Positions 37,124 through 45,669 of a stretch of 64,000 nt of DNA are shown piece by piece (the first letter of the stretch is position 1; the number at the start of each line of letters is the position of its first letter). The translations under genes and the position numbers were made by a program. The notes beneath the pieces were generated by a model. It searched no databases. It saw only the letters and a program-made list of their open reading frames with translations, and was not told where the DNA came from. The stretch covers positions 1,054,001 to 1,118,000 of the forward strand of contig NZ_CP061941.1 in the NCBI RefSeq assembly GCF_014805825.1, read 5' to 3'. Origin of the DNA: Marinomonas algicola. GTDB taxonomy: Bacteria; Pseudomonadota; Gammaproteobacteria; Pseudomonadales; Marinomonadaceae.

Positions 37124-37164
37124 GTTATCGAACTCAGCTCAGCCCTTATTCTGAGTTTGATAAC
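37124..37164. terminator. Hairpin between the LysR gene and the convergent HepT-like gene
   Basis: GTTATCGAACTCAG (37124-37137) pairs with CTGAGTTTGATAAC (37151-37164) over 14 bases with one G-U. The loop is 13 bases. There is no T-run after either arm; the right arm lies within the last codons of the minus-strand gene. Confidence 0.6.
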
Positions 37165-37571
37165 TGTGCTATCCATTCTTTAGCCAGCATTTCGACAAGG
37201 CTGTACCGTCTTAGGTCCATAGCATTTTCCAAAAAAGTAAAGTTTTCATCAAGGTAATCGAATAATATTTTTTCCCTTAATTCTATTAATGCTTTTAGCT
37301 GCTCACCTTGCTCAAAAGTAACGTCTTTACGTTCTAATAAATGACTTAATACTTCTTTTCTAGATGAAACCTCAATGTCATAATGGTTTTGTAGCACGTA
37401 TTTGGCTAAATCCAATATAGATGCAACGAGCAGTTGGAATGAGTGTTCAATCACCATTTTTTCATCTTGGCTAATGGGTTGTTTGTTTTTTTGCTTACGA
37501 AAGGCATCTAAGCGTTTGATCATGGCGTGCTGGTGTTCTAAGAGTGCTTGTTCCCATTCTGTATTTCTCAT
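37146..37571 (-). CDS. Orphan HepT-like (DUF86-type) helical protein, degenerate
   Basis: 141 residues, all helical. Residues 42-112 resemble the HepT/DUF86 toxin fold: SFQLLVASILDLAKYVLQNH followed by RKEVLSHLLERKDVTFEQGEQ and LIELREKILFDYL. HepT RNases carry R-x4-H-x-Y in the last helix; here it reads REKILFDY, so His is replaced by Phe. No MntA-type nucleotidyltransferase antitoxin is next to it. I therefore doubt toxin activity and call it a HepT-like relative of unknown role. It is the first gene upstream of moeA on the far side, separated by 50 bp, and on the same strand. Confidence 0.55.
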   Translation of the reverse strand: MRNTEWEQALLEHQHAMIKRLDAFRKQKNKQPISQDEKMVIEHSFQLLVASILDLAKYVLQNHYDIEVSSRKEVLSHLLERKDVTFEQGEQLKALIELREKILFDYLDENFTFLENAMDLRRYSLVEMLAKEWIAQLSNSE

Positions 37572-37621
37572 ACCACTATTCTCATTTTGGGCGAATTCGG
37601 TTTAACTAATCATAGTGTAGT

Positions 37622-38827
37622 TTAGAAACTAGAAAATGGGTAAAAATCGTACGTCTGATCGGTGTCAATGGTTCTGTGTGCTGGTATGTGAAGATAGCCA
37701 TCGGTTACGCATGAGGCGAACAGAGCCCCTGAACTTTGTTGCGCATGCGGTTGAGCTTGGTTATTGTCCGTTAGGTAAGCTCTAAGGAATTCATCTCGGC
37801 CAATTGCTTTGGCTCTTTGTAAGTCGGTCTTTACTTTAAAATGCTTTGGTCTATTAAATGTCTCTCCTGAATGACCTAAAATAGCGGTACGAGCAAACCA
37901 ATGAAAAGTAACCAATGTTGAACTTGGGTTACCAGGAAGACCGATGAAGTGAGTGTTGAATACGCGCCCAAAGACAATAGGTTTACCAGGCTTTATGGCG
38001 ACTTTCCAAAGAGAAAGGAAGCCATTTTCCTCAATAACTTGTTTAATATGGTCTTCCTCCCCAACAGATACACCTCCGCTTGATAAAATGAGTTCACAAT
38101 CACGAGAAAGGTTTTTTAATGCCGTTTCTATGTCGACAGTAGTGTCTTTAGCATGCAGCACTTGTTGGACGGAGTGGCCTAGCTCTTGGACTAAACTGAC
38201 TAGCATTAGACTGTTGCTATTGTATATTTGCCCCAATTCTAAAGACGATGCTTCAGGTGAAATAAGCTCGTCTCCTGTGGTCAATATGCCAACTTTTAGT
38301 GGTTTAAAACAATTGAGTTGATTCACGCCTAAACTGGCTAACATACCAATGTGTTGCGGTTTTAATCTGGTTCCTTTTGCTAACACACATTGTCCTTTTT
38401 TAACATCCTGACCGGCCAGCCTGACATTGTCGCCTTTTTGGGGTAGTTGAGTAAAAGTGACTTGACCGTGGTGGTCGATACTTGTGTTTTCTTGCATGAT
38501 GACAGTGTCAGCGCCTTTAGGAATGATGGCGCCTGTAAAAATTCTAGCACAGGTACCTTCCTGAAGTTCGGTGGGAGAGCTGCCTGCCGGAATCCGCTGA
38601 CTAACGTTTAATGGCGTATTCTCTTTACGATCTGATAATCGCAGTGCGTACCCATCCATAGCACTGTTGTCTGCAGGTGGTATGTTGATGTTAGCCATAA
38701 TGTCGACCGCTAATACTCTATTTAAGGCTTGATTTAACGGTATGGTCTCTGGTTGCACTAAGCATGGGCTGGCTTTTTCTAGAGCGGTTAAGGCTTCTTC
38801 AAACGCCATCATGGATGGTTGAGGCAT
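37622..38827 (-). CDS. moeA: Molybdopterin molybdotransferase MoeA
   Basis: 401 residues from ATG 38827, which has GGAAG nine bases upstream; a TTG 15 bases earlier overlaps that site. MoeA inserts molybdate into adenylylated molybdopterin. Signatures: PPADNSAMDGYALRLSD, RIPAGSSP, ARIFTGAIIPKGADTVIMQE (split), VGILTTGDEL, GQIYNSNSLML, SSGGVSVGEEDHIKQV and GLPGNPSSTLVTF. It is the last gene of the moaA-moaB-moeA operon on the minus strand. Confidence 0.94.
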   Translation of the reverse strand: MPQPSMMAFEEALTALEKASPCLVQPETIPLNQALNRVLAVDIMANINIPPADNSAMDGYALRLSDRKENTPLNVSQRIPAGSSPTELQEGTCARIFTGAIIPKGADTVIMQENTSIDHHGQVTFTQLPQKGDNVRLAGQDVKKGQCVLAKGTRLKPQHIGMLASLGVNQLNCFKPLKVGILTTGDELISPEASSLELGQIYNSNSLMLVSLVQELGHSVQQVLHAKDTTVDIETALKNLSRDCELILSSGGVSVGEEDHIKQVIEENGFLSLWKVAIKPGKPIVFGRVFNTHFIGLPGNPSSTLVTFHWFARTAILGHSGETFNRPKHFKVKTDLQRAKAIGRDEFLRAYLTDNNQAQPHAQQSSGALFASCVTDGYLHIPAHRTIDTDQTYDFYPFSSF

Positions 38828-38866
38828 GGTATTATCTTCCAAGATTTTTGATAGAGAGTGATGAGT

Positions 38867-39391
38867 TCAACCTTTGTAAGGCCCCAGTAGCATTTCAACA
38901 AAGTTACATGGGCGACAAGTCGCATCTAATTGATCCGCAAGGATCTTAGTCCACGCTGTTTTGCATGCACTGGTTGAGCCGGGTAAACAGAAGACTAATG
39001 TTTTATTTGCTAATCCGGCAACGGCACGAGATTGTATGGTTGATGTGCCAATTTCATCGTAAGACACTTGTCTAAAAAGCTCGCCAAACCCTTCAATTTT
39101 TTTATCAAACAGTGGCGTCATCGCTTCTGGAGTGCTGTCTCTAGAATAAAAGCCCGTGCCGCCCGTGATGATAATGACATGGACGTTTTTATTTGCTATC
39201 CATTGAGAGGTTACCGACCGCATATCATAAATATCATCTTTTACTAACCCACGTTGAGCTAATTGATGACCTGCTTGAGTTAGCATAGAGACCAAAGCAT
39301 CACCAGATGTATCTTCTGCTAAGCTACGAGTATCTGATACGGTCAGAACGGCGATGTTAAGTGGTCTAAATGGTGCACGTGATTTTGTCAT
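38867..39391 (-). CDS. moaB: Molybdenum cofactor biosynthesis protein MoaB
   Basis: 174 residues. MoaB/MogA-type proteins adenylylate molybdopterin. Features: IAVLTVSDTRSLAEDTSG near residue 13, the MPT-binding IIITGGTGFYSRDSTPEAM near 74-92 and FCLPGSTSACKTAW. Length and sequence favour MoaB over MogA. It lies 14 bp after moaA and 39 bp before moeA in one operon. Confidence 0.93.
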   Translation of the reverse strand: MTKSRAPFRPLNIAVLTVSDTRSLAEDTSGDALVSMLTQAGHQLAQRGLVKDDIYDMRSVTSQWIANKNVHVIIITGGTGFYSRDSTPEAMTPLFDKKIEGFGELFRQVSYDEIGTSTIQSRAVAGLANKTLVFCLPGSTSACKTAWTKILADQLDATCRPCNFVEMLLGPYKG

Positions 39392-39405
39392 GTTGTTATC
39401 CGTTT

Positions 39406-40431
39406 TTAGCCGCCAGTAGCACTCATAAAGCGCAATATTTGGGGTTCTTCATTTAAGTTAAAGTGGTGTTTTTCAGGTTTTAACGCTAGGGCTTTTACAA
39501 TAGCGTCTTCTAATGTAAATGGGTGCTTTGCAGGTACGCGTAAGTAAGGTCTTAAATCCATAGAGTGTTCATTGCCGAGGCAAAGTAACAATCGACCTTC
39601 TGCTGTTAATCTGACACGGTTGCATGTAGAACAAAAATTATGGCTGTGAGGCGAAATGACCCCAATATGCCCAGTGTGATGTTCAACATCAAAGTAGCGG
39701 GTAGGTCCACCGGTTTTTAATGCACTAGGAGTAAGTGTTAAATGTGCGTCTAAAAGACGAATAACCTCGTCGCTGGACATGTAAGCCGCGGCTCTGTCAT
39801 GATCGGTAATAACACCAAGTGGCATTTCTTCTATAAAGCTTATGTCCATATCTCGGAGTAAGGCAAACTTAGCTAAATCAACAATTTCATCGTCATTTTG
39901 GTTTTTTAAAATAACGCTGTTGATTTTATTGCGTCTGAAGGCATAGCGATTCATCTCTTCAATACCGTCTATGACCTGGTGAAATTTATCTCGGCGAGTC
40001 ATTCGTTCAAATTGTTCTGGTTTTAATGTGTCTAGGCTGACGTTAATACGTGACACACCGGCATTAAATAAATCCTTTGACATTTTTTTTAGTTGAGAGC
40101 CATTGGTGGTTAATGTGAGTTCTTCTAACCCTTGTGTATTGCTTATTTGGTCTAAAGCCCACAAGATGTTTTTTCGAACGAGTGGCTCTCCGCCCGTTAT
40201 TCGTATCTTTTTACTTCCCATCTTAATGAAGGTTTGTGCAACGGTAACAATTTCTTCCAGAGACAGTATGTCTTTACGCGGCAAAAAAGTGACGTCTTCG
40301 TCCATGCAGTAAGTACAACGAAAATCACAGCGGTCGGTTACAGAAATGCGGACATAATCAATGTGTCGACCAAACGGGTCTATAAGATTTGCAGTGTTCA
40401 AAAACATTACCTCATGAAGAATAGTATTCAT
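39406..40431 (-). CDS. moaA: GTP 3',8-cyclase MoaA (radical SAM)
   Basis: Up to 341 residues. MoaA makes 3',8-cyclo-GTP, the first committed step of molybdenum cofactor synthesis. The radical-SAM CxxxCxxC is in TDRCDFRCTYCMDED. RITGGEPLVRK and the C-terminal second cluster (FCSTCNRVRLTAEG, LLLCLG) are intact, as is the terminal GG. The start is uncertain: ATG 40431, ATG 40407 and a TTG just after it are all possible, and GAGG sits close to the latter two. First gene of moaA-moaB-moeA, divergent from tesB over 150 bp. No Moco riboswitch was recognised. Confidence 0.93.
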   Translation of the reverse strand: MNTILHEVMFLNTANLIDPFGRHIDYVRISVTDRCDFRCTYCMDEDVTFLPRKDILSLEEIVTVAQTFIKMGSKKIRITGGEPLVRKNILWALDQISNTQGLEELTLTTNGSQLKKMSKDLFNAGVSRINVSLDTLKPEQFERMTRRDKFHQVIDGIEEMNRYAFRRNKINSVILKNQNDDEIVDLAKFALLRDMDISFIEEMPLGVITDHDRAAAYMSSDEVIRLLDAHLTLTPSALKTGGPTRYFDVEHHTGHIGVISPHSHNFCSTCNRVRLTAEGRLLLCLGNEHSMDLRPYLRVPAKHPFTLEDAIVKALALKPEKHHFNLNEEPQILRFMSATGG

Positions 40432-40581
40432 AAAAGCAAATTACATTTAAATATGCAAAAATGAACCTCATAATATACATATTGGGTCAGGAACCTTGAA
40501 TTCAATGTAGCCGTATTTCCTGTGTATAAATTTTTTGCTAAAGACAAATTAATATTGATCCTTAATAGGTAAGGAGTTTCA

Positions 40582-41442
40582 GTGAGTGACGTTGTTGCAA
40601 ATCTAATTTCATTATTAAAATTAGAATCAGTAAGTGAAAATGTATTTATCGGCCAAAGTCAGGATTTGGGTTACCCAAAGTTGTTTGGTGGGCAAGTGGT
40701 TGGTCAGGCACTGAGTGCGGCACATCAAACCGTCGAGAATAGGGCACCACATTCATTGCATTGTTACTTTTTACGTCCTGGTAATGCCAGCTTGTCTATA
40801 GAATATGAAGTCGAAAGAGTGAGAGATGGCGGCAGCTTCAGTGTGCGACATGTGACGGCTAAGCAAGAGGGGAAAAGTATTTTATCAATGACCGCTTCTT
40901 TTCACATCGAAGAAGAGGGATTTGAGCATTTTGATCCTATGCCAAGCGTCCCTAGCCCTGATGTGTTCGAGTCGGAATTAAGCCTCTATCAACAGCATGC
41001 CGATGAACTGCCAGCTAAATTAAGGTCTCTATTTCTTTCAGAAAGGCCGATTGAGTGTCGAGTTGTAGAAAACCAAAATCCATTTCGCCCTCGACACGGT
41101 ATGGCAAAATGCCATATGTGGATTAAAAGTATTTCTCCTCTGCCAGATGATGATCTTGTTCATCAATCTATGCTGGCTTACACAACAGACTATGGCTTTT
41201 TATCAACAGCGCTTATGCCGCATGGTATCTCTATTGGGAATCCTTATCTAAACATAGCGAGTTTGGATCATTCTATTTGGTTTCATCGCCCATTTCGTTT
41301 AGACGAGTGGCTGTTATACGTTGCTGACAGTCCGTCCGCGAGTAATGCAAGAGGTTTTGTAAGGGGGAAAATATACGATAAAGAAGGTCGCTTAGTGGCG
41401 TCTACCGCTCAAGAAGGGCTAATACGTTACAGAAGAAAATGA
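40582..41442 (+). CDS. tesB: Acyl-CoA thioesterase II
   Basis: 286 residues from GTG 40582, with AAGGAG seven bases before it. A double hot-dog protein: N-terminal half with NVFIGQSQDLGYPKLFGGQV, HSLHCYFLRPGN and GGSFSVRHV, C-terminal half with LAYTTDYGFLSTALMPHG and SLDHSIWFHRPFR. The catalytic Asp in the second block (SLDHSIWFH) is present. It hydrolyses medium and long acyl-CoA. It is divergent from moaA and convergent with queG. Confidence 0.93.
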   Translation: MSDVVANLISLLKLESVSENVFIGQSQDLGYPKLFGGQVVGQALSAAHQTVENRAPHSLHCYFLRPGNASLSIEYEVERVRDGGSFSVRHVTAKQEGKSILSMTASFHIEEEGFEHFDPMPSVPSPDVFESELSLYQQHADELPAKLRSLFLSERPIECRVVENQNPFRPRHGMAKCHMWIKSISPLPDDDLVHQSMLAYTTDYGFLSTALMPHGISIGNPYLNIASLDHSIWFHRPFRLDEWLLYVADSPSASNARGFVRGKIYDKEGRLVASTAQEGLIRYRRK

Positions 41443-41462
41443 ATGTGAATAAGAAAAAAGGC

Positions 41463-42554
41463 TTATGGTTGGTGTTGTTTTAATGCCCAATTAACATGCT
41501 CTTTGACGATGTCAGATTCATGTTGTTGGCGCTGTTTTAACGCGTCAACAATTTCTGTTGAAGTGGCTGCATTACCAAGCGCTATGGCTATGTTTCTGAG
41601 CCAATTGATGTAGCCAGTGCGTCGAATAGGTGAGCCTTCTGTTTTCTTTAAAAATTCGGCTTCATTCCACAAAAATAAGGTCGTTAAATCGGCATTATCT
41701 AGGTTATGTCTAGGCTGGAAGTCATCTTCTTGTGTGTGTTTTGCGTATTTCGTCCACGGACATACTAGTTGGCAGTCATCACAACCAAAAATTCGATTTC
41801 CCATTTTAGGTCTTAAATCTTCCGGAATGCTACCGTCGTATTCAATGGTTAGGTAGGAAATGCATTTTCTTGCGTCTAAAACCCAAGGTTCAACAAAGGC
41901 ATCGGTGGGACATAAATCTAAGCATGCCGTGCAACTGCCGCAATGCTTTTTGATCTGAGGAGAGTCAATGGGGAGTGGCAGATTAGTAAAAATCTCACCA
42001 AGTAAGAACCAACTTCCAGCTTTAGGAGTGAGTAACAGCGTGTTTTTGCCAACCCATCCCATCCCAGCTTCTTCGGCGACTTGTCTTTCGAGGATTGGAG
42101 CGCTGTCGACAAACGCTCGATAACCATGATCACCCACATGCTCCTGAATTTTTTTCGCCAGCTGAGTTAACCGTTTTCGAATAAGTTTATGGTAGTCTCT
42201 GCCCAAAGCATAACGGGCAATGTAGGCCTTGTCTGTCGTCTTTAAACGCTTTACGGTTTCAACTGACTGAGGTAAATAATGCATTCTTAATGAGATTATT
42301 CGGCGGGTTCCGGGGTGCAGTACATCCCCCTTGAAGCGCATGTCGCCATGGTTTTCCAAGTAAGACATGGTGCCTTGATAGCCGTTTTTTACCCACTGAT
42401 CATAGTTTTCTTGGTGATGAGTATGGTCAATTCCTGTTACTTTTGCTTCAGCGAAACCAAAGTCAGTTGCCCAAAGCTTTATCTTTGATGCAAGTTCGTT
42501 AAGGGATTCAGGAGATGTGATAAAAGTGCTTTGCTTTGCAGGCTCTAAAGACAT
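41463..42554 (-). CDS. queG: Epoxyqueuosine reductase QueG
   Basis: 363 residues. QueG reduces epoxyqueuosine to queuosine in tRNA, using cobalamin and two 4Fe-4S clusters. The cluster motifs CGSCTACLDLCP and CDDCQLVCPW are complete. The N-terminal cobalamin-fold has FGFAEAKVTGIDH, MRFKGDVLHPGTRRIISLRM, DSAPILERQVAEEAGMGWVG and GKNTLLL, with the catalytic Asp in the DSAP segment. A HEAT-like tail ends the protein. It follows the 86-residue gene behind a hairpin. Confidence 0.92.
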   Translation of the reverse strand: MSLEPAKQSTFITSPESLNELASKIKLWATDFGFAEAKVTGIDHTHHQENYDQWVKNGYQGTMSYLENHGDMRFKGDVLHPGTRRIISLRMHYLPQSVETVKRLKTTDKAYIARYALGRDYHKLIRKRLTQLAKKIQEHVGDHGYRAFVDSAPILERQVAEEAGMGWVGKNTLLLTPKAGSWFLLGEIFTNLPLPIDSPQIKKHCGSCTACLDLCPTDAFVEPWVLDARKCISYLTIEYDGSIPEDLRPKMGNRIFGCDDCQLVCPWTKYAKHTQEDDFQPRHNLDNADLTTLFLWNEAEFLKKTEGSPIRRTGYINWLRNIAIALGNAATSTEIVDALKQRQQHESDIVKEHVNWALKQHQP

Positions 42555-42606
42555 GAATAGACAGCTTGAGTGGTTCTGAGAGAAAGGTCGAGTTTAAAAA
42601 GTAATA

Positions 42607-42642
42607 TAAGCGCCTAACGAGATTGTATTCGTTAGGCGCTTA
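42607..42642 (-). terminator. Terminator of the 86-residue protein gene
   Basis: The 14-base arms TAAGCGCCTAACGA (42607-42620) and TCGTTAGGCGCTTA (42629-42642) are exact complements around an eight-base loop. On the minus strand the stem is followed by TATTACTTTTT, a weak U-tract. Confidence 0.8.
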
Positions 42643-42645
42643 ATA

Positions 42646-42906
42646 TCAGTACAGCATTGAATCGCCTTTGACGACGTCGATCAGTGTTTTTATAAACATT
42701 TTATCGGCTTCTGTCATTTCTTCAGGAATTTTCAATGTTGTTTGATTGGATACTTCCATCGCGATGGTGTGGAAAGCATCTTTGTCGTTAATGTGCTCTT
42801 TAGCGATACGTACTAATTCTGCTGAAAGTTCGGGTTCCATCAAAATTTTTCGAAAACAGCGCAAAAATTCATCAATAATACGTTGTTGGTTTAGTTCACT
42901 CGCCAT
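42646..42906 (-). CDS. Small hypothetical protein
   Basis: 86 residues with AAGGAG seven bases before the ATG, so it is well supported as a gene. The sequence is acidic and helical (MASELNQQRIIDEFLRCFRK, later IPEEMTEADKMFIKTLIDVV), cytoplasmic and without membrane segments. I do not recognise the family. It ends in a strong hairpin before queG and is divergent from ilvI across about 420 bp. Confidence 0.7.
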   Translation of the reverse strand: MASELNQQRIIDEFLRCFRKILMEPELSAELVRIAKEHINDKDAFHTIAMEVSNQTTLKIPEEMTEADKMFIKTLIDVVKGDSMLY

Positions 42907-42992
42907 TTTAGACTCCTTATACAGTTATTAGGCGTATATCACCACGAAGGCACGTTAAGAGCAATAGTTGAATGCATGGAAGATAAAAAATG

Positions 42993-43021
42993 TTGACAAC
43001 TGACGCCTGATTTTGTGAGAA
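42993..43021 (+). promoter_or_regulatory. Candidate promoter upstream of ilvIH
   Basis: TTGACA (42993-42998) followed 17 bases later by TGAGAA (43016-43021), the only good -35 hexamer in 42907-43329. It would give an untranslated leader of about 300 bases, which would hold the Leu-rich mini-ORF at 43207. Confidence 0.35.
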
Positions 43022-43206
43022 TAAAAACATAATTTTAGCTAACATCATTGCTAAAAACCTACTTTAGGCCAACAGCCTATCATAAAGAAAGCATGCCTTT
43101 CTTCATAACATATAACACTAACATTGATTCTCTGTTTGTGTTGTCTCTCGCGAAAAGACGCGTACAGTATAGAAACTTAAATTATTTACCGTTAATTAAT
43201 CAAATA

Positions 43207-43269
43207 ATGACTTTGTGTCTGCATAACTTGTGCAAACTTTGTCTAATCAACTTTTATCTGCCTAGCTGA
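43207..43269 (+). CDS. Possible Leu-rich leader peptide of ilvIH
   Basis: An ATG frame of 20 codons (MTLCLHNLCKLCLINFYLPS) has six Leu and one Ile codon and ends 60 bp before the ilvI start. No good Shine-Dalgarno is seen, and no GC-rich terminator-antiterminator pair follows, so classical attenuation is not supported. It may be chance. Lrp control by leucine is another option known for ilvIH in relatives. Confidence 0.25.
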   Translation: MTLCLHNLCKLCLINFYLPS

Positions 43270-43329
43270 TGCGGTTACAATACGCACACATAAATGAGCA
43301 TAAAGATAAAATATAGAGGGTATCAAAAG

Positions 43330-45048
43330 GTGGAGTTATTATCCGGTGGTGAAATGATCGCCCGCTTCCTCAAAGATGAGGGAGTTGAATTTATATATGG
43401 TTATCCAGGTGGCGCAGCATTGCATATTTATGATGCTTTGCACCGTCAGACCGATGTTAAGCATATTTTGGTAAGGCACGAACAAGCGGCGACGCACATG
43501 GCTGATGGCTATGCTCGTGCAACAGGTAAGCCTGGTACGGTTCTTGTTACGTCAGGTCCTGGTGCAACGAACACAATCACAGGCATCGCAACGGCTTATA
43601 TGGACTCGATTCCAATGGTCATTATATGCGGTCAGGTGATGAGCTATTTAATCGGTGAAGATGCGTTCCAAGAAACGGATATGATTGGTGTTTCTCGCCC
43701 AATTGTTAAGCATAGCTTTACCATTAAGCATCCTTCAGAAATTCCTAGTGTGCTTAAGAAAGCGTATTACATTGCTTCTTCCGGTCGCCCTGGACCTGTT
43801 GTTGTCGACATCCCAAAAGACATGACGATGCCAAATGATAAGCATGAATACTCTTATCCTGAATCGGTTTCGCTTCGTTCTTACACGCCGCCAACAAAAG
43901 GTCACAGTGGTCAAATTAAAAAAGCGGTTGATCTGATTTTATCCGCTAAGCGTCCGGTTTTTTATACGGGTGGTGGTGTCATTTTAGGTGGTGCTTCTGA
44001 GTTATTGGTTGAATTGGCTCAAACGCTTAATTTCCCAGTGACGAATACGCTTATGGGGCTTGGCGCTTATCCAGCAACGGACAAGCAATTTGTCGGCATG
44101 CTTGGTATGCACGGTAGCTATGAAGCAAACATGACAATGCATCATAGTGATTTGATTGTTTGTATCGGTGCTCGCTTTGATGACCGAGTGACCAATGACC
44201 CTGATAAATTTTGCCCTGGAGCAAGAATTGTCCATATTGATATTGATCCGGCTTCTATTTCTAAAACCATTCGTGCTGACGTGCCGATTGTTGGACCGGT
44301 TGATCAAGTATTAGTTGAAATGCTAGCTCTTATTAAAGAATCTGAGAAAAAGCCAGATGCGGCTAATAATGCGCATTGGTGGAAGCAAATTAATGAGTGG
44401 CGTTTAGTGCATGGTGGTCGTTACGATACCAGTAGTGAAAAAATCAAGCCTCAAGCGGCGGTTGAAGCATGCTGGAGAGCAACAAATGGTGATGCTTTTG
44501 TTGCCTCTGATGTAGGCCAACATCAAATGTTTACCGCTCAGTATTATAAGTTTGATAAACCGAATCGTTGGATTAACTCTGGTGGCCTTGGCACAATGGG
44601 TTTTGGTCTGCCTGCGGCAATGGGTGTTAAACTGAATTTCCCTGAAAGTGATGTTGTGTGTGTAACAGGAGAAGGCAGTATTCAAATGAATATTCAAGAG
44701 CTTTCAACCTGTTTGCAGTATGGTTTGCCCGTTAAAATTCTATGTCTTAACAATGGTTATTTAGGTATGGTTCGCCAATGGCAAGACATGAATTATGAAG
44801 GTCGCCATTCGAACTCCTTCATGGATTCTTTGCCAGATTTTGCCAAGCTTATGGATGCTTATCAGCATAAATATGTTGAAATTGCGACAAAAGACGAACT
44901 TGATGAAAAAATGGCCGAAGCTTTCGCGATGAAAGATCAGCTGGTATTTATTAATTGTTTTGTAGACCCAGAAGAGCATGTTTATCCTATGCAGGTTCCT
45001 CGTGGGGCTATGCGTGATATGTTCTTGAGCAAGACGGAGCGAACCTAA
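43330..45048 (+). CDS. ilvI: Acetolactate synthase large subunit (IlvI type)
   Basis: 572 residues from GTG 43330. GAGGG nine bases upstream and the family N-terminus (VELLSGGEMIARFLKDEGVE) favour it over an ATG 36 bases earlier. The ThDP enzyme makes acetolactate and acetohydroxybutyrate for Val, Leu and Ile. Seen: catalytic Glu in RHEQAATHMADGYARATG, SGPGATNTITGIATAYMDSI, FAD-site ARFDDRVTND, and the ThDP/Mg site GEGSIQMNIQEL with NNGYLGMVRQW. It is followed by ilvH with one base between stop and start. Confidence 0.96.
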   Translation: MELLSGGEMIARFLKDEGVEFIYGYPGGAALHIYDALHRQTDVKHILVRHEQAATHMADGYARATGKPGTVLVTSGPGATNTITGIATAYMDSIPMVIICGQVMSYLIGEDAFQETDMIGVSRPIVKHSFTIKHPSEIPSVLKKAYYIASSGRPGPVVVDIPKDMTMPNDKHEYSYPESVSLRSYTPPTKGHSGQIKKAVDLILSAKRPVFYTGGGVILGGASELLVELAQTLNFPVTNTLMGLGAYPATDKQFVGMLGMHGSYEANMTMHHSDLIVCIGARFDDRVTNDPDKFCPGARIVHIDIDPASISKTIRADVPIVGPVDQVLVEMLALIKESEKKPDAANNAHWWKQINEWRLVHGGRYDTSSEKIKPQAAVEACWRATNGDAFVASDVGQHQMFTAQYYKFDKPNRWINSGGLGTMGFGLPAAMGVKLNFPESDVVCVTGEGSIQMNIQELSTCLQYGLPVKILCLNNGYLGMVRQWQDMNYEGRHSNSFMDSLPDFAKLMDAYQHKYVEIATKDELDEKMAEAFAMKDQLVFINCFVDPEEHVYPMQVPRGAMRDMFLSKTERT

Positions 45049-45049
45049 T

Positions 45050-45541
45050 ATGCGACATATAATCTCAGTTTTAATGGAAAACGAACCGGGTGCTTTGTCG
45101 AGAGTCGTAGGTTTGTTTTCACAACGTAACTTTAATATTGAATCGTTAAACGTTGCGACAACGGATGACCCTACTTTATCTCGATTAACTTTGACGACAT
45201 TTGGTTCTGATCAAGTTGTAGAGCAGATTACTAAACAGCTTAATAAGCTAATTGATGTAATCAAACTGGTCGATTTAACCGAAGGTCAGCACATTGAGCG
45301 CGAGCTTATGTTAGTAAAAGTGCGTGCAACTGGTGCGCAACGAGCTGAAATAAAGCGAACTGTTGATATCTTTAGAGGCAATATTGTTGATATGACGCCT
45401 TCTATTTATACCGTTCAAATTGTGGGTGAATCTGATAAGTTGGATGGTTTTTTACAGGCTCTTGGCTCGGTTCATTTGCTTGAAGTTGTTCGTACAGGTG
45501 TTTCAGGTATTGCACGGGGAGAGAAAGTTCTAAGCGTCTAG
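45050..45541 (+). CDS. ilvH: Acetolactate synthase small regulatory subunit
   Basis: 163 residues, full length. The N-terminal ACT domain begins HIISVLMENEPGALSRVVGL (residues 3-22), with FSQRNFNIESLNVATTDDP. The C-terminal domain covers about 85-163. IlvH activates the large subunit and confers valine inhibition. It begins two bases after the ilvI stop and ends before a strong terminator. Confidence 0.97.
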   Translation: MRHIISVLMENEPGALSRVVGLFSQRNFNIESLNVATTDDPTLSRLTLTTFGSDQVVEQITKQLNKLIDVIKLVDLTEGQHIERELMLVKVRATGAQRAEIKRTVDIFRGNIVDMTPSIYTVQIVGESDKLDGFLQALGSVHLLEVVRTGVSGIARGEKVLSV

Positions 45542-45582
45542 TTTGCTTATAACGCTCATCAGTTCTCGTATTACGATCGCCT

Positions 45583-45622
45583 AAGCCCCATGGTTGTAAC
45601 TTAGTTGCTGTGGGGCTTTTTT
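45583..45622 (+). terminator. Rho-independent terminator after ilvH
   Basis: AAGCCCCA (45583-45590) pairs with TGGGGCTT (45611-45618) and is followed by a T run to 45622. The long loop contains a minor GTTG/CAGC-like helix. Confidence 0.85.
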
Positions 45623-45669
45623 GTTTATTCTAGGTGGTAAACCTTCGCTAAGAAACTTTTATCGAGTTT

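Noticed and set aside
43048..43269. 73-codon frame upstream of ilvI as a protein gene
   Set aside because: Low-complexity AT-rich translation without a ribosome-binding site; only its last 20 codons are noted as a possible leader.
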